64,000 bases of DNA, from NCBI RefSeq assembly GCF_030719215.1, contig NZ_CP120983.1, positions 682,001 to 746,000 on the forward strand, given 5' to 3'. The notes beneath the pieces are model-generated. The model saw only the letters and a list, made by a program, of their open reading frames with translations, searched no databases and was not told the origin of the DNA. Positions within the stretch are counted from its first letter, which is position 1. Each line of letters starts with the position of its first letter. Made by a program: the position numbers and the translations under genes. This document shows, piece by piece, positions 34,440-43,090 of the stretch. The stretch comes from Streptomyces sp. Alt3. Lineage in GTDB: Bacteria > Actinomycetota > Actinomycetes > Streptomycetales > Streptomycetaceae.

Positions 34440-35482
34440 CGTGCGGCTCCTTCGAGGCGTCTGGTCGCGCGTGCCCGGCCTCGGGCGGCCCGTACGAGGC
34501 GCGGGACCGCGAAGACCAGGAGCAGCGCGAGCGCCAGCGCGTAGGCGGCCGCCGCGCCGTAGCCGGCGGTGAAGTTCTTGAACGCCTGCTCCCAGATGAA
34601 GTAGACGATCACTGTGGTGGAGCCGAGCGGCCCGCCCTTGGTCGTCACGTACACCAGGTCGAACACCTGGAGGGCGTTGATGGTCTGCCACAGCAGGAGG
34701 AAGGTGAGGACCGGGGTGAGCGAGGGCAGGACGACATGGCGCAGCAGATGCCACCGCCCGGCGCCGTCCAGCCGCGCCGCCTCGGTCAGGGAGGGCGGCA
34801 CGTCCTGCAGCGCTGCCAGGATGACCACCACGCAGAAGCCGGTGCCGCTCCACAGCGAGATGGCCACGAGCACGGGAAGTGCCTGGCCGGGGTCGGTGAG
34901 GAAACCCTGGGGGGACACGCCGAGCTTGTGGAGCACGGAGTTGGCCACCCCGAAGTCCGGGTCGAGGACGAAGGAGAACAGCACGCCCTGCGCGGTCGCC
35001 GACACGACGAACGGTACGAAGACGAGCGTGCGGTAGAGGCCCACGAGCCGGATCCGACGGTTCAGCACGAGGGCGAGTGCCAGCCCCAGTCCGATGCTCG
35101 CCGGGACGTACAGGCCGGTGTAGAGGACCGTGTTGCGCACGGCCTGGCCGAAGTGCGGGTCCTGCACCAGGGCGCGGTAGTTGCCGAGGCCGACCCAGCG
35201 GCTCGGCGTGACCAGGTCGTCGGCCCGGAAGGAGAGCAGCAGGGACCAGGCCACGGGGACGACGCTCAGGCCGAGGATGATCAGGACCGAGGGCGATACG
35301 AACATCCAGGCGGTCGCCTGTTCCCCGCGGAGCCGGCGCCGGAGGGGGCCCGGTGGCGGCCGTCTGAAGGAAGGGCTCGACGCGTCACCGTCGGTGTCGT
35401 CACCGTGGCCGGTGTGGTCGCCGTCCGGGCGGGCGTCGTGCTTGCGCTCGGGAAGCGTGAGCGGAGTGGGCAGGCGCGGCAT
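34436..35482 (-). CDS. Sugar ABC transporter permease (MalF type)
   Basis: 348-residue membrane protein with a long charged N-terminal extension (His/Asp-rich, residues about 10-45) followed by six helices. EAA loop: LTEAARLDGAGRWHLLRHVVLPSLTPVL. Conserved region VGLGNYRALVQDP in the first periplasmic loop. Ten bases downstream of the binding-protein gene and overlapping the next permease by four bases. Confidence 0.92.
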   Translation of the reverse strand: MPRLPTPLTLPERKHDARPDGDHTGHGDDTDGDASSPSFRRPPPGPLRRRLRGEQATAWMFVSPSVLIILGLSVVPVAWSLLLSFRADDLVTPSRWVGLGNYRALVQDPHFGQAVRNTVLYTGLYVPASIGLGLALALVLNRRIRLVGLYRTLVFVPFVVSATAQGVLFSFVLDPDFGVANSVLHKLGVSPQGFLTDPGQALPVLVAISLWSGTGFCVVVILAALQDVPPSLTEAARLDGAGRWHLLRHVVLPSLTPVLTFLLLWQTINALQVFDLVYVTTKGGPLGSTTVIVYFIWEQAFKNFTAGYGAAAAYALALALLLVFAVPRLVRAARGRARATRRLEGAAR

Positions 35483-35492
35483 CGGGATCCTC

Positions 35493-36821
35493 TCAACGCG
35501 GTATGAGCAGGGCGGCGTTGGCCTCGTCCGCGCAGGTGCGCAAGGCCTTGACGGGGGTGCTGCGGCCGAGGAGCACGGAGGAGACGGCCCGTCCGAGCGC
35601 CTGCGAGATCTGTGGATAGGCCGGGTGCACGGGACGGACGCGCGCCGATTCCAGTGCTTTGGTGAACACCGGCAGCCCCGCGGTGCGGGACTCCTGGGCC
35701 TGCCAGGCGGGGAGCGCCCCGGTGTTCCGGCTCAGCGGCAGGCTGCCGGCCCGGATGCCCCAGCGCACGTCCTGGGCCGGCTGCGAGAGCCACGCCGTGA
35801 AGGTACGTGCCGCCCGTACGCGTGCCTCACCGTTGTCGAACACGGTCCAGGTGTCGGGTCCCGATATGGTCATCGGCCGGCCGCTGTAGCTTGGCATCGG
35901 CACGACGTGGTAATCGATCTTCGCCTGCTGGATGTCGGGCAGTTGCCACGGGCCGGTCACGGCCATGCCCATCCTGCCGGACAGGAAGACCCGGTACATC
36001 TGCTCGCTTCCCGGCTTGGGATCCACGTAGACGCTCCTGTCCCCGGCGAGCGCCGCCACCGTCTCCAGCGCTCGCACACCGGTGTCCGCGAACCCGATGC
36101 GCCTGCCGTCCTCGCTGACGACGTCACCGCCCAGGTCCCACACCATCGGCCACAGCCGCCACACCGTGTCCTCGTCCCCCACACCGGGCCAGCCGGTACC
36201 GAACCTGCCGCTCCCGGCCGCGGTCAGTTTCCTGGCCGTCGCCACGAATTCGTCCCAGGTCCAGCCCGGACGCGGCAGTGGCAGACCGGCGTCCTCGAAG
36301 AGCTTCTTGTTGCAGACCACCGCGAGGGCGTCGAGCAGCGCGGGGGCCGCCCGCACCCGGCCGTTGAGCGTGACGGCCTCGCGCGCGGGGTCCCAGAAAT
36401 CGATCCGGGGGGTGGAGCGCATCGTGTCGGTCATGTCCACCACGGACGGGCTGCGCGCGACACTGGCCAGGTCCGAGCCGAAGACGTAGGCGATGTCGGG
36501 GAAGGAGCCGGATGCCAGGGCCGCCGTGATCTTCTGGAGCATCGCGTCCGCCAGGACGCCGCCACCGGGATCGACGCGGATGCCGGGATGGGTGCGGTTG
36601 AAGTCCTCGACCAGTTCCTCGATGGCCGCACGGCCGGTGTCCGTCTGCCCGTGCCAGAGCTCGACGAGCACCTTTCCGTCGGCTCCGACGCCGTCGCCGG
36701 TTCCGCGGGCGCAGCCCGGCAGTGCGGCCGCGGCACCGAGCGCCAGGCCCGTGCCGCGCAACAGGGCGGTACGGCGCGTCGGTCCGGCTGCGGAGCGGGT
36801 CGTGCGGGGTGTTTCGGCCAT
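35493..36821 (-). CDS. Sugar ABC transporter substrate-binding lipoprotein (Tat)
   Basis: 442-residue extracellular binding protein, first gene of the operon. The N-terminus has a twin-arginine motif (PTRRTALLRGTGLALG) and a lipobox ending ALPGC, so it should be exported folded and lipid-anchored. The mature part resembles family 1 sugar-binding proteins: ELWHGQTDTGRAAIEELVEDFNRTHPGI, FPDIAYVFGSDLASV, FLSGRMGMAVTGPWQLPDI. ATG 36821 with a G-rich site upstream. Ligand unknown; the GH4 and kinase genes suggest a small oligosaccharide. No dedicated regulator gene is adjacent. Confidence 0.92.
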   Translation of the reverse strand: MAETPRTTRSAAGPTRRTALLRGTGLALGAAAALPGCARGTGDGVGADGKVLVELWHGQTDTGRAAIEELVEDFNRTHPGIRVDPGGGVLADAMLQKITAALASGSFPDIAYVFGSDLASVARSPSVVDMTDTMRSTPRIDFWDPAREAVTLNGRVRAAPALLDALAVVCNKKLFEDAGLPLPRPGWTWDEFVATARKLTAAGSGRFGTGWPGVGDEDTVWRLWPMVWDLGGDVVSEDGRRIGFADTGVRALETVAALAGDRSVYVDPKPGSEQMYRVFLSGRMGMAVTGPWQLPDIQQAKIDYHVVPMPSYSGRPMTISGPDTWTVFDNGEARVRAARTFTAWLSQPAQDVRWGIRAGSLPLSRNTGALPAWQAQESRTAGLPVFTKALESARVRPVHPAYPQISQALGRAVSSVLLGRSTPVKALRTCADEANAALLIPR

Positions 36822-36956
36822 CTGGGCCCCCAGGGGAAACGCGGTGCGGCACGGCAGTTCACGCCGGACGTCGCTGCACGGCGGACGGTGTGCTGTGAGT
36901 GGTCACCGAGAAGGCGCGGTGCACGGTGGAGACGGGCACGACGCGTCGGAAGGCGT

Positions 36957-37000
36957 CTCCGTGTGAGGGGTGGGGGAACACACCTGCCCCTCACACGGAG
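36957..37000 (-). terminator. Terminator hairpin after the GH114 gene
   Basis: CTCCGTGTGAGGGG (36957-36970) and CCCCTCACACGGAG (36987-37000): perfect 14-bp stem, 16-base loop, 57 bases after the stop of the leftward GH114-like gene. Confidence 0.75.
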
Positions 37001-37057
37001 CGTGAAGTACACCGAGACGGGCCGGGGCTCGTACGCCGACCGGCCCTACGGTCGGAC

Positions 37058-37876
37058 TCAGCAGGTCTTTCGGACGTACCCGCTGTCACCCGGGGCGCTG
37101 ACGTCGACGTCGCGCAGCACGACGCTGAGACGGCTCCCGAAGGCCGCACACGTCGCCTTGAACGCCTTCTCCTGGTACTCGATCACGATCACGTTGTCAC
37201 CGAAACCCTCGGTGTAGTCACCGCATTCGTCCCACTCGCCGCACTCCTCGGCGACGGCGAAGTCGAGGCCCGTCTCGTCGCGGGCGAGGGAGAAGTCCGA
37301 GGTGTTCTTCTGCGCGATCGCCAGGCCCTTCCGGTGGGCGTGGTCGGCGAGCAGCCTGACGAAGGTCTTGGCGTTGGACTCACTGATCAGATCGGTGCGC
37401 GTGAAGGTGTCGAGGTTGTCGGGCTCGACGGCCTTGAAGCCCTTGGTCGCGCACGTGTCGATCCAGGTGTTGACCTTGGCGGCGATCCGCTGGCGCTTGG
37501 TGTCGGTCCGGATGTCCAGGATCGCCTCGCCCCAGCCCTCGTCGTAGACGATGTCACCGGCGGCGTCCCGCAGCAGGAGGTCGCCCCACTCGTCCTCCGC
37601 TCCCGGCTGGGCCTGGAAGGCGTTGACGTAACAGATGTTGTAGAGGCCCGCCGCGGGTGAGGCGGTGTGGTCACGGCTCACGACCTGCACCCCGGTGGGA
37701 GGCGTGTAGGGCCGGCCGATCTGGTAGTCGAAATTGCCGTGTGCGGGGGGAAGGCTCACAGCCTGGACCGCGCCGTCGGCGGTCGAGGTGAGGAACAGCG
37801 GGGTGATCAGCGCCGCTGCGACGGCGGCTGCCACAGGAACCCGTCCGTGGGACCGGACGCGGTTGATGAGGGACAT
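37058..37876 (-). CDS. Secreted GH114-like endo alpha-1,4-polygalactosaminidase family protein
   Basis: 272-residue exported protein. Signal peptide VPVAAAVAAALITPLFLTSTADGA, then a TIM-barrel of the GH114 / TM1410 family: FDYQIGRPYTPPTGVQVVSRD, NICYVNAFQAQPG, YDEGWGEAILDIRT, GFKAVEPDNLDTF, GLAIAQKNTSDF, DFAVAEECGEWDEC. The family includes an enzyme acting on galactosaminoglycan exopolysaccharide; the conserved acidic residues (VEPDNLD, AEECGEW) are candidates for catalysis. ATG 37876 with GGGAG upstream. It has its own promoter and terminator, so it is a single-gene unit. Confidence 0.85.
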   Translation of the reverse strand: MSLINRVRSHGRVPVAAAVAAALITPLFLTSTADGAVQAVSLPPAHGNFDYQIGRPYTPPTGVQVVSRDHTASPAAGLYNICYVNAFQAQPGAEDEWGDLLLRDAAGDIVYDEGWGEAILDIRTDTKRQRIAAKVNTWIDTCATKGFKAVEPDNLDTFTRTDLISESNAKTFVRLLADHAHRKGLAIAQKNTSDFSLARDETGLDFAVAEECGEWDECGDYTEGFGDNVIVIEYQEKAFKATCAAFGSRLSVVLRDVDVSAPGDSGYVRKTC

Positions 37877-38027
37877 CACGAGCTCCCGAAGGTGGGGGGT
37901 ACGTCCCCGCCTCGGACTCCGCGCACCGCGCGGATCCTGGCGACTCAGTCCGGGCTGACGGTGTGTTGACCGTGGTACCGGTTGGGCGTACCTCTGGCGC
38001 CGAGTGCTCAACTCCGGCGTTGGATGG

Positions 38028-38056
38028 AGTAAAGCGATCACGGTTCGGCGTGTCAA
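38028..38056 (-). promoter_or_regulatory. Promoter of the GH114-like gene
   Basis: On the minus strand TTGACA (38056-38051) and TTTACT (38033-38028) separated by exactly 17 bases, giving a leader of about 145 bases before the GH114 ATG. Confidence 0.6.
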
Positions 38057-38116
38057 CAGGTCACGACGGATGATGCCTTCGGACGGATCGCCACCGCTCG
38101 GCGGAAATCGCCCGAG

Positions 38117-38674
38117 TCATTCCCACCTGGGGTATCCCCCGTCCACGCGCAGGGCGTTGATGCCGCTGATGTGACGGCCGCCGCAACGGTCCTGCGGGAG
38201 GACCAGTTGTGGCCCCGCGCGGTTGAGCGGGTTGCCGTCGACGGTGACCGCGAGCAGCACCCGGGCCTGTCCGAAGTCGGGATCGATCTCCGCCCAGGAC
38301 AGAAGCGCGTGGTGGCCGTCCGCGCCGGACACGGCGATCAGGAAGCGCAGTCGGTCCTTGCGCCTGGCCGGGGCGAAGCGGGGCCCGGCGGCCATGAGCA
38401 CGTCGTGCAGCAACGGCCCGGTGAACCGGTGGTGCTGGACGCCGCTGGTGGCGCACTCGAAGCTGACGTCGGACTCGTACTGCGGCCAGCCGAGCAGGTC
38501 GGGCACGGTCAGCCGGGCCGGACGGGCGACGTCTCCGGTGAGAGTGAGTTCCGGCACCTGGCCGGCCGTCGTAGCGGCAGCTTCGAGGGACTGACCCACG
38601 GGTACCACCTCCGAGGTGACCGTACCCGGGCCCACACCCCGTACAAACGCACATGCAAGCCAGGACAATGCCAT
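38117..38674 (-). CDS. Molybdopterin-domain oxidoreductase-like protein
   Basis: 185-residue protein with the short sulfite-oxidase-type Moco fold: LTLTGDVARPARLTVPDLLGWPQYESDVSFECATSGVQHHRFTGPLLHDVLMAAGP. The Cys in FECATSG sits at the expected molybdenum-ligand position. Later strands match (GHHALLSWAEIDPDFGQARVLLAVTVDG, LVLPQDRCGGRHISGINALRV). Divergent from modABC, consistent with a molybdenum-linked role. The start is uncertain: ATG 38674 lacks a good ribosome-binding site and an internal GTG at 38635 is possible. Confidence 0.75.
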   Translation of the reverse strand: MALSWLACAFVRGVGPGTVTSEVVPVGQSLEAAATTAGQVPELTLTGDVARPARLTVPDLLGWPQYESDVSFECATSGVQHHRFTGPLLHDVLMAAGPRFAPARRKDRLRFLIAVSGADGHHALLSWAEIDPDFGQARVLLAVTVDGNPLNRAGPQLVLPQDRCGGRHISGINALRVDGGYPRWE

Positions 38675-38724
38675 CTCTTACTCATGCGAAGCGACAGGAG
38701 ACTTTTCCCTGGCATCTGCGACAG

Positions 38725-38730
38725 TATGAT
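38725..38730 (+). promoter_or_regulatory. -10 element giving a leaderless start before modA
   Basis: TATGAT at 38725-38730 is a strong -10 hexamer six bases before the ATG at 38737, which predicts a leaderless transcript. The -35 is not clear. Confidence 0.5.
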
Positions 38731-38736
38731 CAGCAC

Positions 38737-38892
38737 ATGCGCACCCACCGGACCGGGGACGCGGCCGCCGCACCGGCCGGTGCCGGAGCCGGCCCCGGGG
38801 GCGCCTCGTCGACGGCGGGGATCGCTGTCAACGGTCCGCGAGGACCACTGGTGATCATGTCCATCAGGACAAGAGGGAGCGACCCATCATGA
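38737..38892 (+). CDS. Leaderless short ORF coupled to modA
   Basis: 51 codons starting MRTHRTGDAA and then Ala/Gly/Pro-rich. It begins where the TATGAT promoter predicts transcription to start, and its TGA overlaps the modA ATG (ATGA). The position equals that of the small HTH/molbindin regulator gene often found before modA in streptomycetes, and the first ten residues resemble the beginning of such MerR-like domains, but the rest does not. It could be a truncated regulator or a leader peptide. No function is assigned. Confidence 0.4.
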   Translation: MRTHRTGDAAAAPAGAGAGPGGASSTAGIAVNGPRGPLVIMSIRTRGSDPS

Positions 38893-39716
38893 CCCGTACC
38901 GCACGCCCGACGGGGCGGACCCTGCAGGTGGCCGGTGCAGGCGCAGCCGCCCTGCTGGCCCTGAGCGGCTGTTCGTCGTCGGACGACTCCTCGTCGGCGG
39001 CGTCGGGTTCCTCCGCGTCCGCCTCGTCGTCGGACGAGCTGTCCGGCACGGTGACCGTGTTCGCCGCCGCGTCGCTCAAGGAGAGCTTCACGACCCTGGG
39101 CGAGCAGTTCGAGAAGGCGCACCCCGGCACGAAGGTCACCTTCAACTTCGGCGGCAGCGACTCCCTCGCGGCGGGCATCACCGGCGGTGCCCCGGCCGAC
39201 GTGTTCGCCTCGGCCAGCCCCAAGACGATGAAGATCGTCACGGACGCGGGGGGCGCGTCCGGCACCCCCGCCACCTTCGTGCGCAACCAGCTGGAGATCG
39301 CCACCCTTCCGGGCAACCCCGACAAGGTGTCCTCCCTGAAGGACCTCACCGATCCCGGTCTCAAGGTGGTCCTCTGCGACAAGGAGGTACCGTGCGGCGC
39401 GGCCGCCCAGAAGGCCCTCGACGCGAGCGGGATCGAGCTCACCCCCGTCTCGTACGAGCAGGACGTCAAGTCCGCTCTGACCAAGGTCGAGCTGAAGGAG
39501 GCCGACGCCGCCGTCGTGTACAAGACCGACGTGTACGCGGCGGGTGACAAGGTGGAGGGCGTGGAATTCCCCGAGTCCGCCGACGCCGTCAACGACTACC
39601 CGATCGTCCAGCTCAAGGAGACCGGGAACGCCCCGGCCGCCAAGGCCTTCATCGCCCTCGTGCAGTCCCCCGAGGGCCAGAAGGTCCTGACCGGGGCAGG
39701 ATTCCTCAAGCCGTGA
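38889..39716 (+). CDS. modA: Molybdate ABC transporter binding lipoprotein ModA
   Basis: 275-residue lipoprotein that captures molybdate outside the cell. Lipobox LALSGC (Cys about 28) followed by a Ser-rich linker. The ModA core begins GTVTVFAAASLKESFTTLGEQF, and the oxyanion-contacting regions NFGGSDSLAAGI and GAPADVFASAS are present; the end is LVQSPEGQKVLTGAGF. GGGAG lies about ten bases before the ATG, and the ATG is overlapped by the short upstream ORF. Confidence 0.95.
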   Translation: MTRTARPTGRTLQVAGAGAAALLALSGCSSSDDSSSAASGSSASASSSDELSGTVTVFAAASLKESFTTLGEQFEKAHPGTKVTFNFGGSDSLAAGITGGAPADVFASASPKTMKIVTDAGGASGTPATFVRNQLEIATLPGNPDKVSSLKDLTDPGLKVVLCDKEVPCGAAAQKALDASGIELTPVSYEQDVKSALTKVELKEADAAVVYKTDVYAAGDKVEGVEFPESADAVNDYPIVQLKETGNAPAAKAFIALVQSPEGQKVLTGAGFLKP

Positions 39717-40573
39717 CCGAGCTCGACGGCTCGGGCGCCGCGACCGGCCCCCTCAAGGGCGGGCCGCGGCGCCGGGCTGCCCGGACGGGTGGCGGCCGGG
39801 GAGTGCCACTTCCCCTGCTGCTGCCGGCGCTGATCGGCCTCGCCTTTCTGATCGTTCCGCTGATCGCGCTGCTCGTACGAGCTCCCTGGCGCAGCCTGCC
39901 CGAGCTTCTGACCAGTGCCGAGGTGTGGCAGGCGCTTCAGCTGTCCCTGGTCTGCGCCACGGCCGCCACCGCGGTGAGCCTGGTACTCGGTGTGCCACTG
40001 GCCTGGCTGCTGGCCCGCGTCGAATTCCCCGGCCGTGGCCTCGTACGGGCCCTCGTCACACTGCCGCTCGTGCTGCCACCCGTGGTGGGCGGTGTGGCTC
40101 TGCTGATGGCTCTCGGCCGCAACGGCATCATCGGGAAGTCGCTGGACGACTGGTTCGGGATCACGCTGCCCTTCACGACGACGGGGGTCGTGATCGCAGA
40201 GGCCTTCGTCGCGATGCCGTTCCTCGTCATCAGCGTGGAGGGCACCCTGCGCGCCGCCGACCCCCGCTTCGAGGAGGCCGCCGCCACACTCGGAGCCTCC
40301 CGGTTCACCGCGTTCCGCCGGGTCACCCTGCCGCTGATCGCGCCGGGCATCGCGGCGGGCGCCGTGCTCGCCTGGGCCCGCGCGCTGGGCGAGTTCGGCG
40401 CGACGATCACGTTCGCGGGCAACTTTCCCGGCCGTACCCAGACCATGCCGCTGGCCGTGTACCTGGCCCTGCAGAGCGACCCCGAGGCGGCCATCGCCCT
40501 CAGTCTGGTCCTGCTCGCCGTGTCCATCGCGGTGCTGGCCGGCCTGCGCGACCGTTGGATGAAAGCAGGATGA
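39713..40573 (+). CDS. modB: Molybdate ABC transporter permease ModB
   Basis: 286-residue permease; GTG start overlapping the modA stop by four bases. Five to six membrane helices (LLLPALIGLAFLIVPLIALLV; LALVTLPLVLPPVVGGVALLMALG region) and the ATPase-docking EAA loop EEAAATLGASRFTAFRRVTLPLIAPGI. The segment RALGEFGATITFAGNFPGRTQTMPLAVYLALQ is characteristic of ModB. Extended N-terminal cytoplasmic leader (about 35 residues). Confidence 0.95.
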   Translation: MTELDGSGAATGPLKGGPRRRAARTGGGRGVPLPLLLPALIGLAFLIVPLIALLVRAPWRSLPELLTSAEVWQALQLSLVCATAATAVSLVLGVPLAWLLARVEFPGRGLVRALVTLPLVLPPVVGGVALLMALGRNGIIGKSLDDWFGITLPFTTTGVVIAEAFVAMPFLVISVEGTLRAADPRFEEAAATLGASRFTAFRRVTLPLIAPGIAAGAVLAWARALGEFGATITFAGNFPGRTQTMPLAVYLALQSDPEAAIALSLVLLAVSIAVLAGLRDRWMKAG

Positions 40574-41658
40574 CCGATACTCGCGACAGCTCCACCGGCC
40601 TCTGCTCCGATGTGGGTGAAGAGGGCCTCGACGCCCGCCTGGTCGTCGAGCGCGGCACCTTCCGTCTCGATGTGGCGCTGACCGCCGCACCCGGCGAAGT
40701 GGTCGCCCTGCTCGGCCCCAACGGTGCCGGCAAGACCACCGCCCTGCGCGCCCTCGCCGGACTGACACCGCTCACCGGCGGCCATCTGCGACTGGACGGC
40801 ACCGCGCTGGAGCGTACGCCGCCGGAGTCCCGCCCGGTCGGCGTCGTCTTCCAGGACTACCTGCTCTTCCCGCACCTCACCGCCCTGGACAACGTGGCCT
40901 TCGGACCGCGCTGTCACGGCGCGAGCAAGGCGTCGGCCAGGGAACAGGCCGCCGACTGGCTCGGCCGTCTGGGGCTCGCGGACCACATGGGCGCGAAGCC
41001 ACGCAGGCTCTCGGGCGGCCAGGCCCAGCGCGTCGCCCTGGCCCGCGCGCTGGCAACCCGGCCGCGACTGCTGCTCCTGGACGAGCCTCTGGCGGCCCTG
41101 GACGCCCGCACCCGCCTGGAGGTCCGCTCCCAGCTCCGGCGGCACCTGGCCGATTTCGAGGCAGTCGCCGTCCTGGTCACCCACGACCCTCTGGACGCCA
41201 TGGTGCTGGCCGACCGGCTGGTCGTGGTCGAGGACGGCCAAGTAGTGCAGCAAGGCGCACCGTCCGACGTCGCTCGCCGTCCGCGCACGGACTACATCGC
41301 CCAACTGGTCGGCCTGAACCTGTACCAGGGCGAGGCCGACGGGCACACCGTCCACCTCGGCACCGGGTCCTCCCTCACCGCATCCGAGGCCATGTCCGGG
41401 CCGGTGTTCGTGGCATTCCCGCCGAGCGCGGTCACTCTCCACCGGGACCGCCCGGCCGGTACGAGCGCCCGCAATCTCTGGCACTGCGAGATCGCGGGCC
41501 TGGAAACCCACGGTGACCAGATCCGTGCCGACCTCACCGGCGACCTGCGTCTGGCCGCGGACCTGACCACCGTGGCCGCCGCCGAACTCGATCTGCGGCC
41601 GGGAGCGGCGGTCTGGGCGACGGTGAAGGCGACGCAGACCCACGCCTACCCCGTCTGA
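40570..41658 (+). CDS. modC: Molybdate ABC transporter ATPase ModC
   Basis: 362-residue ATPase overlapping modB by four bases (ATGA). Walker A LLGPNGAGKTTALRALAG, Q-loop GVVFQDYLLFPHLTALDNV, signature RLSGGQAQRVALARAL, Walker B LLLLDEPLAALD, switch His in LVTHDPLDAM. The C-terminal about 100 residues form a TOBE/mop-like oxyanion-binding domain (LWHCEIAGLETHGDQIRADLTGD), usually allowing feedback by molybdate. Completes modABC. Confidence 0.95.
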   Translation: MTDTRDSSTGLCSDVGEEGLDARLVVERGTFRLDVALTAAPGEVVALLGPNGAGKTTALRALAGLTPLTGGHLRLDGTALERTPPESRPVGVVFQDYLLFPHLTALDNVAFGPRCHGASKASAREQAADWLGRLGLADHMGAKPRRLSGGQAQRVALARALATRPRLLLLDEPLAALDARTRLEVRSQLRRHLADFEAVAVLVTHDPLDAMVLADRLVVVEDGQVVQQGAPSDVARRPRTDYIAQLVGLNLYQGEADGHTVHLGTGSSLTASEAMSGPVFVAFPPSAVTLHRDRPAGTSARNLWHCEIAGLETHGDQIRADLTGDLRLAADLTTVAAAELDLRPGAAVWATVKATQTHAYPV

Positions 41659-41893
41659 GGGCCCGGACCGGGAGCGCCCGTGCGGGGGTCTGTGCGGGAT
41701 CGAGCGGCAGGGGAAGGACCGCGGGCCTGGCCTGCCCCGTCGGCCAAGCCCTGTTCGCACGGTGGGCGCGACTCCGTGGCCCTGGACCCGGACCCCGCTC
41801 GATGGTGCGTGGTCGTCGCCGCCCGTCGTGGCGTACGCGCAGGTGGCGTACCGAGGCGGATCCGTCAGGCCGTACGAGACGTACAGCCCTCCG
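41659..41893. other. Gap between convergent modC and MBL genes
   Basis: No gene is supported. GC-rich inverted stretches after the modC stop (GGGCCCGGACCGGGAGCGCC region) may help termination, but no clean hairpin was found. Confidence 0.35.
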
Positions 41894-43090
41894 TCACCGC
41901 TCGCCCGCGAGGTCGACCTCCTCCCGGTGCACCGGTGCCGGATCCGTCACCTTCGGACGGCGCCACGGCTGTGCGGCAGGCGCCGCCACCGCACGCCACC
42001 AGGTGTCCGAGGGCAGCTTCCCCGCCGGTTCGAACGGCTCACCGGGACGGGGAAGAGCCACCGCCTGGCCGGCCTCGTCAGCGACGTCCTTCATCCACTC
42101 ACCGGGCTCCGACCACGGATGCGGGGCGAGATTGAAGGTGCCCCAGTGGATCGGCAGCAGCGCTCCGTGCGGCGCACCCCCCTGGAGGTCCAGATGCGCA
42201 CGCAGGCCCTCGGCCGGCGTCATGTGGATGTCGGGCCAGTACTCCGAATAGGCGCCGACCTGGATCATCGTCACGTCGAACGGCCCGTGCGCGGCCCCGA
42301 TGTCCTTGAAGCCGGAGAAGTATCCGGTGTCCCCGCTGTGGTAGACCCGGTGCTCGGGGCCCGTGACGACCCAGGACGCCCAGAGCGTGTGCTGCTGGTT
42401 GCGCAGTCCGCGGCCGCAGAAATGACGTGCGGGGGTAGCGGTCAGGTCGATGCCCGCGATCTGCGTGGTCTCGTTCCAGTCGAGCTCGTGGACGCGCTCC
42501 GGGGGAACACCCCATCGCTCCAGGTGGGCGCCGACGCCGAGGGGCAGCGCGAAGACCGTGTCCGTCCCCGCCAGGGCCTTGATCGTCGGCAGGTCCAGGT
42601 GGTCGTAGTGGTCGTGTGAGATCACGACGGCGTCCACCGGGCCGAGCGAGGCGAGCGGCAGGGGTGCCGGGTGCACCCGTTTGGGCCCGGCGAAGGCGAA
42701 CGGCGAGCAGCGGTCGCCCCAGACCGGGTCGAAGAGCACGCGGCGACCGTCGATCTCGACGAGCACGCTGGAGTGGCCCAGCCAGGTCACCCGCAGGCCC
42801 GAGGACGGCGGCGTGGCGAGATCGGCCAGGGTCGTGGCATGGACGGGCACGGTGCCGAGCGGGGACCTGCGTGCCCGCTCCTCCTTGGCGAAGTACACCT
42901 TCGCGAATTCGAGCATGGAGCCGGACGGCCTGGTCCGGGCCCCCTCCGGATTCTGGAACACCCCGTCCGCGAAATTGGGTGAGCGGCTGATCCGCTCCAT
43001 CCGTGCTCCCGCCGGGTCCGCCCCGAAGGCGCCGGGGCGCAGCGAACGGAGTCTGGTACGGAACGAGGGCTGGTCGTCGGCGCCGGTCAC
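41894..43090 (-). CDS. MBL-fold metallohydrolase (NAPE-PLD/UlaG-like)
   Basis: 398-residue metallo-beta-lactamase-fold hydrolase. Core motifs: RVTWLGHSSVLVEIDGRRVLFDPVWGDRCSPF, the metal site SHDHYDHLDLPT, the later His in PARHFCGRG, HSGDTGYFSGF, and PIHWGTFNLAPHPWSEP. This pattern matches the N-acylphosphatidylethanolamine phospholipase D-like branch; the bacterial substrate is unknown. GTG 43090 with AGGAG six bases upstream is chosen; the frame extends to 43174 without a better start. No signal peptide. Confidence 0.87.
   Translation of the reverse strand: MTGADDQPSFRTRLRSLRPGAFGADPAGARMERISRSPNFADGVFQNPEGARTRPSGSMLEFAKVYFAKEERARRSPLGTVPVHATTLADLATPPSSGLRVTWLGHSSVLVEIDGRRVLFDPVWGDRCSPFAFAGPKRVHPAPLPLASLGPVDAVVISHDHYDHLDLPTIKALAGTDTVFALPLGVGAHLERWGVPPERVHELDWNETTQIAGIDLTATPARHFCGRGLRNQQHTLWASWVVTGPEHRVYHSGDTGYFSGFKDIGAAHGPFDVTMIQVGAYSEYWPDIHMTPAEGLRAHLDLQGGAPHGALLPIHWGTFNLAPHPWSEPGEWMKDVADEAGQAVALPRPGEPFEPAGKLPSDTWWRAVAAPAAQPWRRPKVTDPAPVHREEVDLAGER

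Noticed and set aside
35181..37217. 678-codon plus-strand frame over the permease and binding-protein genes
   Set aside because: Antisense shadow of well-supported transport genes.
38061..38654. 197-codon minus-strand frame overlapping the molybdopterin-domain gene
   Set aside because: Arg/Pro-rich alternative frame; the overlapping frame at 38117-38674 carries the FECATSG motif and family sequence.
41659..41893. Small gene between modC and the MBL gene
   Set aside because: Short frames exist but lack ribosome-binding sites and recognisable sequence.
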